Positions 52,237 through 59,918 of a DNA stretch of 64,000 nt are shown here, piece by piece. A program made the translations under genes and the position numbers. Below the pieces are notes generated by a model that was given only the letters and a program-made list of their open reading frames with translations, had not been told where the DNA came from and searched no databases. The DNA comes from Microcaldota archaeon. GTDB lineage: Archaea; Micrarchaeota; Micrarchaeia; Anstonellales; Bilamarchaeaceae. Where the stretch lies: the NCBI GenBank assembly GCA_018812715.1, contig JAHJCT010000028.1, positions 17,130 through 81,129 on the forward strand, read 5' to 3'. The first letter of the stretch is position 1, and every line of letters begins with the position of its first letter.

Positions 52237-53955
52237 CTATTTTTGTAGATTAAACATTGCTATAACTTCTTCGCTAGTCGTTATCTCCTTTATACTTTTA
52301 TCTTCTCTTATTTTTGCCATTCGTGGGAAGCGCAATGCATATCCCTTTTCATTTTTCTTCCCACATGTATGGATAGATGAAATGGTAATATCATCAAAAG
52401 CCACCTCTATCACATATTTTGGTTCTACCCAAAACTCTGGTTCAATGTTATAATCAAGATTCTTTGGTGCCTTCTCTGTTTTTATTTTTTCAAGTTTTTC
52501 TTTCAATTCTCTCATCTCTTCTTCTGTAAATCCAGAACCTATTTTCGCAACTGTTTCAAGTTTCCCATTATCAGAATTATAGACAGCTATCAGAAGGCCA
52601 CCGAATTCAAATTCAGCGCGCGTTCCACGGCCTAAGTAATACCCAACTATCACCCCATCTACTGTGTCCACAGCTTTTCCATATGATTTCTTGAGTTTTA
52701 TCCATGCAAATTTTCGTTTTCCTGCCGTATATGGAGCTGCAAGATCCTTTGCCATTATTCCCTCCAATCCTTCTGCCAGCGATTCTTCAAATATTTCATC
52801 AAGTTTTTCTGCTTTTGATACAAGAGAACTTTTACTTGCTTTCAGTATCTTTCCTCTGAACATTTTCTTTATTTTTTCTCTTCTTTGTTTGTAAGGTTCA
52901 TTTGTGAGATCCTTACCATTGAGATACAAAATATCAAAGACAAAGACATTGAGCGGGAACTCCTTTGCCATCGCTTCTATGCCATGTTTTCTTCTTCTAT
53001 GCATTGTTTCTTGGAATGAATAATACCTTTTTTTCTTTGCATTATATGCGAGTGCTTCCCCCTCAAATATAATTTCTTTAGCCTTCAGTTTTTTGATAGT
53101 TTCAACAATATCAGGAAACATATGCGCCATTTTTTCTAATTTTCTTGAATATATCTCAACCTGATTCTCTTTCTTGTGGCATTGTAACCGTAATCCATCA
53201 TACTTCATTTCTACTCCGCATTTTCCTATTTTATCTATTATCTCTTTAGGCGTACTCAGTCGCTCTGCGAGTGCTGGCATCAATGGTTTGAAAGGCTGTA
53301 CTTTGAATTTTTCAATACTTTTTGGATCTTTGTAAAACTCTCTTGCAACATACCCCATATCAGCACAAACATTGTATGCTCTTTCTAGTGGTTCACGAAG
53401 AGATTTATCTCCAGCATGCGCTACAGAAATTGCATCTAAAATTGTTGGATCTCCAACTCCTAATCTCAATCTGCCCAATACAAATCTCACAAGAAATCGC
53501 GCTTCAAGAGGCGATGCATTATTCAATAATTCAGTCAGGTGTTTTATCTTCTGTTCCTGGCTTCCTGTGCCCCCAGCTATTGAAATGTGCATCATTGCAT
53601 CATAGACATAATTGATATTCATTTCACTTGTGAATAGGGCAGTTTGCTTTCTTTTTTCAAGTAATTTTTCAACAGTGTCGCCCAGATCTCCGCTTTTCTT
53701 ATAATTCTCCTCCACCTGCATTTTAGTATATCCTGAAGCAGCTGCTATCGCGTCTATAGCAAATCGCTCTCCTATTCCAACATCAATACCACTATATGGA
53801 GGTGCAATTATCCCCTGCATTATGTAAACTAGTTCGCCTATCTCGTTTCCTTTTGCCTTTTTGAAAAGCTCTGCAAGGATATCTGTCATCTCTAGTCTGC
53901 CACTTCGTTTTTCTAATTCATCGAAGACCGCTGCCACATCTGAAAAAAGAAGCAT
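52237..53955 (-). CDS. lig: ATP-dependent DNA ligase
   Basis: A 572-residue ligase. The adenylation motif EMKYDGLRLQ has the active-site Lys K251. FEGEALAYN and EGLEGIMAKDL supply motifs III and V-like, and WIKLKKSY (motif V) ends the nucleotidyltransferase core. The N-terminal DNA-binding domain covers about residues 1-225, with ARFLVRFVLGRLRLGVGD. The C-terminal OB domain is complete. It joins Okazaki fragments and repair nicks. The N-terminus reads LLFSDVAAVFDELEKRSGR as in archaeal ligases. Confidence 0.95.
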   Translation of the reverse strand: MLLFSDVAAVFDELEKRSGRLEMTDILAELFKKAKGNEIGELVYIMQGIIAPPYSGIDVGIGERFAIDAIAAASGYTKMQVEENYKKSGDLGDTVEKLLEKRKQTALFTSEMNINYVYDAMMHISIAGGTGSQEQKIKHLTELLNNASPLEARFLVRFVLGRLRLGVGDPTILDAISVAHAGDKSLREPLERAYNVCADMGYVAREFYKDPKSIEKFKVQPFKPLMPALAERLSTPKEIIDKIGKCGVEMKYDGLRLQCHKKENQVEIYSRKLEKMAHMFPDIVETIKKLKAKEIIFEGEALAYNAKKKRYYSFQETMHRRRKHGIEAMAKEFPLNVFVFDILYLNGKDLTNEPYKQRREKIKKMFRGKILKASKSSLVSKAEKLDEIFEESLAEGLEGIMAKDLAAPYTAGKRKFAWIKLKKSYGKAVDTVDGVIVGYYLGRGTRAEFEFGGLLIAVYNSDNGKLETVAKIGSGFTEEEMRELKEKLEKIKTEKAPKNLDYNIEPEFWVEPKYVIEVAFDDITISSIHTCGKKNEKGYALRFPRMAKIREDKSIKEITTSEEVIAMFNLQK

Positions 53956-54093
53956 ACTTCATTGACGCTAAGATAAAATAAAAACTTATTTACTTCCCAA
54001 ATTCTTCAGCAAGTTTTCTGGCTTCGTTCTTGAGGGCGCGGAAATGAACTATCTTATCCTTTAACTTCTTTTAATTATCGTCAATTTGAGCAT

Positions 54094-54228
54094 ATGAGAC
54101 GTGGGGAAGTTAGAATACCCCTACAAATGGCTGTTGCAGCAATAAAAATTCTCAACAAAAAAGAATATTTTGAGCAGATTCCTAAACATTACACAGATCT
54201 TGTTAGGATCTACGATGATTTTCCTTGA
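54094..54228 (+). CDS. Possible 44-residue small protein
   Basis: An ATG-start ORF too short for the ORF track, in the gap between lig and the inositol-phosphate synthase gene. The peptide (VRIPLQMAVAAIKILNKKEY, then EQIPKHYTDLVRIYDDFP) has protein-like composition and a hydrophobic helix. It overlaps the convergent synthase gene by 19 bases. AT-rich TTTTAATTAT precedes it by about 25 bases. On the minus strand an overlapping frame of 26 codons (HFRALKNEARKLAEEFGK at its end) lacks a start in frame. The reality of either is unproven. Confidence 0.3.
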   Translation: MRRGEVRIPLQMAVAAIKILNKKEYFEQIPKHYTDLVRIYDDFP

Positions 54229-55301
54229 ATAAACTTCTCGAATTCTGCTCTTGCTTCGTCATCACTCATTTGTTTAGGTGGATGTTTCATAAGATAAGCA
54301 CTTACCGCAATCAATGGCCCCCCCATTTTTCTATCTAATGCTATTTTGCATGCCCTAATTGCGTCAACAACAATCCCAGCACTATTTGCTTTATCATCAA
54401 CTTCTAATCTAACTTCCATATTGTATGGGATATTGGCCCACATACGTCCTTCTATACGCATGAACATCAGCTTAGTATTACCTAAAAATGGTATGAAATC
54501 AGAAGGACCTACATATATTTGATCATCTGGTAATCTTTGAGAAAGTTGAGATTGGACTGATTCTGTCTTGGATATCTTTTTTGAATGAAGTCTTTCTTGT
54601 TCTTTCATAGTTAGAAAATCCGTATTTCCTCCCACATTTATTTGATATGTTTTGTCTATCTTCGTACCTCTCATATCACACAGTTTTGCAAGGGTCCTAT
54701 GCACGATTGTAGCTCCTACTTGCCCTTTTATGTCATCAGACACAATCGGCACATTCTTCTCTTTGAATTTTTCAGCCCATTGAGGATCAGATCCAATAAA
54801 CGAAGGCATGCAATTTACAAATGCTATTTTTGTGTCGAGACAAACCTGTGCCCAGAATTTTGTAGCCATATCTGACCCTACCGGAAGATAAGAAACAATT
54901 ACCTCAATCTTTTTTGCTTTCAATTCCTCAATTATCTCTTTTTTCAATTCTTCTACTGGTCTATCAGGAACCGGATCCACAACCTTTTGTACATAGCTTC
55001 CAACTCCATCTAGACGTGGTGATTGCTTTACTATTACATCTTCCATTGATGAAACTGAGTCTATCCACTTCACCTTGTTTGGTTCTGCATAAATAGCTTC
55101 ATTCAAGGCCTTTCCAACTTTTTTTGAATCAACATCAAAAGCAGCAACAAAATCAATATCGTGGATGGTATATCCGCTCATATTGTCATGCATTATCCCA
55201 GTAATCTTTTGATTAGGGTTCTGTTTATAGTATTCTATTCCCTGCACAAGACCAGCAAAACAATTCCCAACTCCCACAACAGCACATTTGATTTTTCCCA
55301 T
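54210..55301 (-). CDS. ino1: Inositol-3-phosphate synthase (myo-inositol-1-phosphate synthase)
   Basis: A 363-residue NAD-dependent isomerase; the ATG at 55301 is chosen over the GTG of the ORF track. CAVVGVGNCFAGLVQGIEYY is the nucleotide-binding motif, DFVAAFDVDSKKVGKAL follows, and VSYLPVGSDMATKFW, NCMPSFIGSDPQWAEKF, VSDDIKGQVGATIVHRTL and INVGGNTDFLTM carry the catalytic lysines and Asn. It converts glucose 6-phosphate to inositol 1-phosphate, a precursor of archaeal phosphoinositide lipids and some compatible solutes. The length fits archaeal enzymes. Confidence 0.95.
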   Translation of the reverse strand: MGKIKCAVVGVGNCFAGLVQGIEYYKQNPNQKITGIMHDNMSGYTIHDIDFVAAFDVDSKKVGKALNEAIYAEPNKVKWIDSVSSMEDVIVKQSPRLDGVGSYVQKVVDPVPDRPVEELKKEIIEELKAKKIEVIVSYLPVGSDMATKFWAQVCLDTKIAFVNCMPSFIGSDPQWAEKFKEKNVPIVSDDIKGQVGATIVHRTLAKLCDMRGTKIDKTYQINVGGNTDFLTMKEQERLHSKKISKTESVQSQLSQRLPDDQIYVGPSDFIPFLGNTKLMFMRIEGRMWANIPYNMEVRLEVDDKANSAGIVVDAIRACKIALDRKMGGPLIAVSAYLMKHPPKQMSDDEARAEFEKFIQGKSS

Positions 55302-55368
55302 ATGAACCACTATTTAATATTTGTTAAATAGTATACTTTTTTAAAATCATAATCCTTTTAAACTCGCT

Positions 55369-55432
55369 GAGTCTAATTAGAGATGCTTGAATACGCTTCA
55401 GGCTAGACTCTCTTTTCATGAAATATGAAAAG
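55369..55432 (+). promoter_or_regulatory. Double-hairpin leader ahead of rpoE'
   Basis: GAGTCTA (55369-55375) pairs with TAGACTC (55404-55410). CTTTTCAT (55412-55419) pairs with ATGAAAAG (55425-55432). The second hairpin lies 20 bases before the ATG and just ahead of the GGAGGT ribosome-binding site (55441-55446). Such a structured leader suggests post-transcriptional control. Confidence 0.45.
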
Positions 55433-55452
55433 CGAATGACGGAGGTAACCTA

Positions 55453-56016
55453 ATGTATTATATAAAAACACTCGAAGATCGGATTTGCATTCCCCCTTCT
55501 CTGTTTGGTAGTAAACTAACAGATGCAGTTCTTTCTATTTTGAGAGAACGCTACGAAGGAAGAATATACAAAGATTTAGGCATAGTGCTGTCAGTAAATG
55601 AACCTGAAATACTTTCAGACGGTGTTGTAATTCCTGGCGATAGTGGTGCTTATTATACTGTTGGTTGTCAGGCATTGACATTCATCCCACTTGTTAATGA
55701 AGTCTTTAGAGCAGATATAAAAGAAATCGTGGAATTCGGTGCGTTCGCATCAATCGGTCCATTCCAGGGTCTTCTACACATCTCACAAATAGACCGAGAG
55801 AAATTCTATTATGATAAGAAGAATAAATCTCTTGGTTCTAAAGCTCTGAAAAGAACTTTGAAAAAAGGCGATGAAGCCCTAGTAAAAGTCTCAACCGTGA
55901 GTCTAAAATCAACATCTTCAGATACGAAAATTGGACTCACTATGCGCCCTGATGGTCTTGGAAGACCTGACTGGATTGAAAAACCAGTGGTCAAAAAGAA
56001 AGGTGGAAAGAAGTGA
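55453..56016 (+). CDS. rpoE1: RNA polymerase subunit E' (Rpb7 homolog)
   Basis: A 187-residue protein. The N-terminal RNP-like domain starts MYYIKTLEDRICIPPSLFG. An S1-type RNA-binding domain runs from about residue 80 (EVFRADIKEIVEFGAFASIGPFQGLLHISQI). The tail is rich in Lys. RpoE' pairs with RpoF to form the stalk of archaeal RNA polymerase. A strong GGAGGT precedes the start. Its stop overlaps the GTG start of spt4 (GTGA), the usual archaeal gene order. Confidence 0.95.
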   Translation: MYYIKTLEDRICIPPSLFGSKLTDAVLSILRERYEGRIYKDLGIVLSVNEPEILSDGVVIPGDSGAYYTVGCQALTFIPLVNEVFRADIKEIVEFGAFASIGPFQGLLHISQIDREKFYYDKKNKSLGSKALKRTLKKGDEALVKVSTVSLKSTSSDTKIGLTMRPDGLGRPDWIEKPVVKKKGGKK

Positions 56017-56195
56017 GCGCTTGTAAAAACTGCCGTTATATCGTACAAGGCAAGGAAAAAATTTGTCCAAAATGCCAAGGTGAACTTTCTGAAAAGTTCT
56101 CGGGCATGGTGATGATTTTAGATCCAGAGCGTTCTGAGGTAGCAAAAGTTGTTGAAATAAATCTAAAAGGCCGATATGCCATCCGCGTCAAATAA
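56013..56195 (+). CDS. spt4: Transcription elongation factor Spt4 (RpoE'')
   Basis: A 60-residue zinc-finger protein with start GTG overlapping rpoE'. CKNCRYIV and CPKCQGELS give the four Cys ligands; SGMVMILDPERSEVAKV and the closing GRYAIRV are family signatures. It forms a heterodimer with Spt5, which bridges the polymerase clamp. Spt5 is not in the window. Confidence 0.95.
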   Translation: MSACKNCRYIVQGKEKICPKCQGELSEKFSGMVMILDPERSEVAKVVEINLKGRYAIRVK

Positions 56196-56233
56196 TTTTT
56201 AATATTTCTCATTCTATCTTACATGGGGGATGA

Positions 56234-56815
56234 ATGAGAGGTTATCTATCTTTTGTACTGGTATTGATTTGCCTTCTAGTCATTTTCTATCTTCTTGAAC
56301 TTCAGATTACATTTGATTTTTCCAAAGCTATTGCTGTCCAACGTACCTATTCAGTTCAAATGAATGTTAAAGAAAGTATTTTTGAATCAGTAAAACAAGG
56401 CGCTAGCGAAGGTTTTCATGACTATGATTTGTCCCACAGTACTGAGTTGTGTAAACATTGCCCAGATCATTTTTGTATTCCATCTTCTCCTACCAATCAC
56501 TGTGATCCAATTCTTTGTGCAAAATGTTTTAGAGAAGATGAAGCTAGAAATTCCGCAGTCAATGGTGCTTTGTCTAAATTACAATTGATCTCAACTCACA
56601 TATTTGATCCTGATTTTGATGTTTCCATCAGCACATTCAATCTTTCAGTTTATCTTAAACCAGATTCTCTGTCTCAAAATGGTTTTTCTCTTGATTATAC
56701 CCAATTCAGGAAGGAAATTCTGATTGGATTATCTTCTGAAAAATTTGATATTTCAGCCGAAGCGCGGATTCCTAAGGGGTGTGTTTTATATGATGAAGGG
56801 CCAAGCATTTGTTGA
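56234..56815 (+). CDS. Secreted Cys-rich membrane-anchored protein of the pilin-like cluster
   Basis: A 193-residue protein with an N-terminal hydrophobic helix (SFVLVLICLLVIFYLLEL, about residues 5-22). The extracellular domain contains clustered cysteines (LCKHCPDHFC, CDPILCAKCF) that could bind metal or form disulfides. GGGGGATGA precedes the start and TTTTAATATTT lies 27 bases upstream, so it starts a new transcription unit after spt4. It overlaps the next gene by 26 bases. No family is recognised; the position makes it a likely component of a pilus-like or surface structure. Confidence 0.6.
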   Translation: MRGYLSFVLVLICLLVIFYLLELQITFDFSKAIAVQRTYSVQMNVKESIFESVKQGASEGFHDYDLSHSTELCKHCPDHFCIPSSPTNHCDPILCAKCFREDEARNSAVNGALSKLQLISTHIFDPDFDVSISTFNLSVYLKPDSLSQNGFSLDYTQFRKEILIGLSSEKFDISAEARIPKGCVLYDEGPSIC

Positions 56816-57101
56816 ATTTCTTTTTGCTTTTGCTGTGACAATTATTTTTATTTCTCTTCTTTCATCAGCTGTTCTTGCTCATAAAGATAAACTTGAAGAA
56901 AAATCACAGGACATTGAAAAAATAGTTGCTTTAGAACCAAGTGCCCGTGCGATAGAAGCTGCTCTAAACACCGGTATTGAAATGCACATTACATTTCCAG
57001 ATGTTTATGCCGCTGAAGATAACCGTTTTACTGTTTCTTACAAAGGTGATGTAATTGAAATAAAGGGGGTTTTTACACATGAAACTGCCGAACCGATATA
57101 A
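56790..57101 (+). CDS. Pilin-like protein with class III signal sequence
   Basis: A 103-residue protein starting at ATG 56790 (or 56793). The N-terminus MMKGQAFVEFLFAFAVTIIF matches the class III pattern (K-G-Q-x-x-x-E, then a hydrophobic helix) of archaeal type IV pilin-like proteins; Gln would be +1 and Glu +5. The rest is a short charged coil (HKDKLEEKSQDIEKIV) and a beta-rich head. It is expected to be processed by an EppA- or PibD-type peptidase. It overlaps both neighbours in the cluster. Confidence 0.65.
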   Translation: MMKGQAFVEFLFAFAVTIIFISLLSSAVLAHKDKLEEKSQDIEKIVALEPSARAIEAALNTGIEMHITFPDVYAAEDNRFTVSYKGDVIEIKGVFTHETAEPI

Positions 57102-57483
57102 TGGATTTTCTTCTTTTGATGCCGTTTTCAGCATCTTACCCCAAGTACTGATGCTCATTTTTCTTTTGAATATTTCGTTTTTCGTAACTCACAACAGTGC
57201 AGAGGCGATACATAAACAACAAATTCTTGACAAACTCGTTTCAATTGCTGATTATACAGTAAAGATTGGTGCTGTAAAAAGAGCCGATGATATCCGCTAT
57301 CCCAATTGGTTTGAAGCCAACTTCATTACTCCTTCATACGTAGAAGATCTTCGTATACGTGCTGAACTTTCAGAATTATATATCAGTACAGATAAGCCTA
57401 GCGAAAATTTTCAAGTTTGTATATATCGCCTTGTGGTTACGGGAGATAACAAACAGATAAATCGACTTTTTGTATGTGGTTGA
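57079..57483 (+). CDS. Membrane-anchored minor pilin-like protein
   Basis: A 134-residue protein with one N-terminal hydrophobic helix (AVFSILPQVLMLIFLLNISFFV, about residues 15-36), followed by an extracellular alpha/beta domain (QILDKLVSIADYTVK...). FSSFDAVF just before the helix is a weak match to class III sites. It overlaps the preceding gene by 23 bases. The next gene starts 2 bases after its stop. The family is not recognised. Confidence 0.55.
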   Translation: MKLPNRYNGFSSFDAVFSILPQVLMLIFLLNISFFVTHNSAEAIHKQQILDKLVSIADYTVKIGAVKRADDIRYPNWFEANFITPSYVEDLRIRAELSELYISTDKPSENFQVCIYRLVVTGDNKQINRLFVCG

Positions 57484-57484
57484 T

Positions 57485-57847
57485 ATGCAGACAATTGAAG
57501 CTAGCATCTCATTTCTTTTCTTTGTTTCAATAACTGCATACATTCTTTCAACAACAGAGCCCATTCCTACTAATGATTCACTTTATCGAATACAACTTAT
57601 AGAAGATGTTTGGCGTGTATTATACCTCAGAGGAGATTTTGAAAATTTAGGAAGCAGCACGCACATTCATTTAGAAGATGACCTCGTTCTTATTGGAAAT
57701 GAAACAGGCCTTTGTATCTTCATTGATGGGGTTTTCATAACAAATTGCAGAGGCGGAACTCAGCCTCATAACATTACTGCATCTCTTACAAAAACAGCAA
57801 TTTATGATGGAAAACCAAGAACCTTTACCTTTTCTTTGGGAACATAA
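57485..57847 (+). CDS. Pilin-like protein, fourth gene of the cluster
   Basis: A 120-residue protein; the ATG at 57485 is chosen over the TTG of the ORF track. MQTIEASISFLFFVSITAYIL has a Gln at +1 and an acidic residue shortly after, then a hydrophobic helix, again a class III-like start. The rest is a beta-rich head with two Cys (GLCIFIDGVFITNC) that could form a disulfide. Together with the previous three genes it forms a co-linear unit of small N-terminally anchored proteins. Confidence 0.6.
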   Translation: MQTIEASISFLFFVSITAYILSTTEPIPTNDSLYRIQLIEDVWRVLYLRGDFENLGSSTHIHLEDDLVLIGNETGLCIFIDGVFITNCRGGTQPHNITASLTKTAIYDGKPRTFTFSLGT

Positions 57848-57863
57848 TATCGTCTTCTGACGT

Positions 57864-59078
57864 ATGATTACCAATAAAAACATTGTTCGAGATAGATTTC
57901 CAACGTATTTTGGTGATAATATGATAGAAACATCAATGAGAAGTGAGTTAGTCTCATACCCGATTAGGGATATAGTCCAAGCAGCAAAAAAATATGAAAA
58001 ACAAGGAACAGATATGATCTATCTGAATATTGGTGATCCTGCACCATATGGTTTTAGGCCACCACAACACATTCTTGATGCAGCTGCAGATGCATTGAAA
58101 CAAAATTACTCTGGTTATGCACCCTCTGAGGGTGATCATGAATTGAAAGAAACAATAGCTGAATTTGAAAAAGTAGCACCTGAAGATGTGTTTGTAACAG
58201 CAGGACTTAGTGAAGGGATCGATTTCCTTTTTCAAGCACTACTCGACCCGGGAAGAAATTTCTTGCTTCCTGTTCCAACCTATCCTCTTTACCTTACTAA
58301 AGAACGCATTAGTTATGGCACGGTTGAATTTTATGATTGTGATGACACCAATGAACCCGATCTTGATAGCTTAAGAAAAAACATAAATGAGTTTACCAAA
58401 GCCCTAGTAGTTATCAATCCAAACAATCCCACTGGTGCAGTTTATTCAAGAAAGACAATTGAAGGCATAATCAACATTGCAGGGGAGTACAAACTCCCAA
58501 TTATAGCAGATGATGTTTATGATCAAATGGTTTTTGATGGTGAAATCACTCCTCTCCGTCGTATTTCCAAAGATATTCCAGTGGTTTCAGGAAACAGTCT
58601 TTCGAAGAACTATATCTACCCTGGTGCCCGTGCTGCATATCTAGCATTCTTTGGTGAAGGTTGGGACAAGATCAAAGATGCAACCCAAAGATTATGCAAC
58701 CAAAGACTTTCAGTAAACTGGGAAATGCAAAGAGCATACATAGCTGCTATCAAAGGTCCGCATGACCACATAAAAAAATTCAATGAAGAACTGAAAATAA
58801 GACGCGATTTAATGGTTAAAAGGGTAAATGAAATCGAAGGATTGAGCATCTCTCCTCCGCGTGGTGCCTTTTATGCCTTTATAGGTGTGGAAGGCCCTTG
58901 GAAAACAGATAAAGAATTTGTATATGAACTTTTGAAAACAGGAGTGGTTGTTGTTCCTGGTTCTGGGTTTATACCAAAAGCAACTGATAAAAAATATTTC
59001 AGAATGGTTCTACTTCCTAAACCAGAACAAATCGACGAAGCCTTTAACAGAATAGATAAATTCATGAAATCCTGCTAG
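57864..59078 (+). CDS. Class I/II PLP aminotransferase (alanine/aspartate type)
   Basis: A 404-residue fold type I PLP enzyme. NIGDPAPYGFRPPQHIL and NPNNPTGAVYS are hallmarks of subgroup I-gamma aminotransferases, ADDVYDQMVF holds the PLP-binding residues, and SLSKNYIYPGARAAYL has the Schiff-base Lys. A preceding ATG (57864) is used, but an internal ATG (57921) is possible. It resembles archaeal alanine or aspartate aminotransferases; substrate is undecided. It lies 16 bases after the pilin cluster, yet is probably metabolically unrelated, and overlaps the convergent gene by 17 bases. Confidence 0.85.
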   Translation: MITNKNIVRDRFPTYFGDNMIETSMRSELVSYPIRDIVQAAKKYEKQGTDMIYLNIGDPAPYGFRPPQHILDAAADALKQNYSGYAPSEGDHELKETIAEFEKVAPEDVFVTAGLSEGIDFLFQALLDPGRNFLLPVPTYPLYLTKERISYGTVEFYDCDDTNEPDLDSLRKNINEFTKALVVINPNNPTGAVYSRKTIEGIINIAGEYKLPIIADDVYDQMVFDGEITPLRRISKDIPVVSGNSLSKNYIYPGARAAYLAFFGEGWDKIKDATQRLCNQRLSVNWEMQRAYIAAIKGPHDHIKKFNEELKIRRDLMVKRVNEIEGLSISPPRGAFYAFIGVEGPWKTDKEFVYELLKTGVVVVPGSGFIPKATDKKYFRMVLLPKPEQIDEAFNRIDKFMKSC

Positions 59079-59871
59079 CGATTACAGAAGCAAAATGTCT
59101 GTTTGCTGAAAAATGTTGGGTTAGCTTCTGAAGATGAAAATCTGGATCTCCTCTAGCAGTTCTTTCAAATTCTAGAGCTCTTCCGAACGCTTCTAATCCA
59201 AGGGCAGGGAACATGCTGAGCTTAGAGCTTTCAGCAAGCAAAGCACATGAATTCCCATGATTACTATAACCAATTTGAGGTGCTTTAACATACATGATAA
59301 ATTGCAATTTGAAAACATTTAGTAAAGTATCAATAGCATGATGAACTGTGAAAAGTAATCTTAAATCTTCTTTTGTAAATTCGGGAAGCCCGTCAATGCT
59401 TGCTTTAACAAATTCGTCTTCATATGCAAAAGATCTTCTTTGCATCAAATCTCTCATCAAGTGGTATACATCAATATTTTTCCAACTGCCAGCACTCAAC
59501 ATGGTTCTTATGTCCATCACAGTGAAATCTAATTCCTTCCATCTTTTTTCTGCTTCTTCATAATTCTCTATAACATATGGAGGCCTACTGGCAAAATGAT
59601 AAAACATCTGGGCCCAACGTGGTTCGAGAACTGCAACCATTCCTAGTTTTCTAAATGCTTCTAGTCTGATTTTTTCATCCTTTGTTGCCTTTATCCTCTC
59701 GACAATGGTTCTAGCTAAAATATCTAGCAATTCTTGAGTATCTGGACATGTGGCACCTTTAATAAATCTTGAAATTTTTGAATCTGAGGGCAGCATGACT
59801 CTTTCTTTCCAATAGCTAAAAACATTTCTTGGAGGATCATTTCTTGTCCTGCCTACTACTGCCTTTTTCAT
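59062..59871 (-). CDS. Hypothetical protein linked to the secretion ATPase
   Basis: A 269-residue, mostly helical soluble protein with His- and Met-rich patches (LFTVHHAIDTLLNVFKLQF, QMFYHFASRPPYV). It has no membrane segment and no motif I recognise. It is preceded 48 bases upstream by the TadA-type ATPase gene, and so may be co-transcribed. A structural or regulatory subunit of that system is possible but not shown. Confidence 0.5.
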   Translation of the reverse strand: MKKAVVGRTRNDPPRNVFSYWKERVMLPSDSKISRFIKGATCPDTQELLDILARTIVERIKATKDEKIRLEAFRKLGMVAVLEPRWAQMFYHFASRPPYVIENYEEAEKRWKELDFTVMDIRTMLSAGSWKNIDVYHLMRDLMQRRSFAYEDEFVKASIDGLPEFTKEDLRLLFTVHHAIDTLLNVFKLQFIMYVKAPQIGYSNHGNSCALLAESSKLSMFPALGLEAFGRALEFERTARGDPDFHLQKLTQHFSANRHFASVIASRIS

Positions 59872-59918
59872 AACAAGTGTATGATAACCAACATCTTTAA
59901 ATGCTTTCTACCACATGA

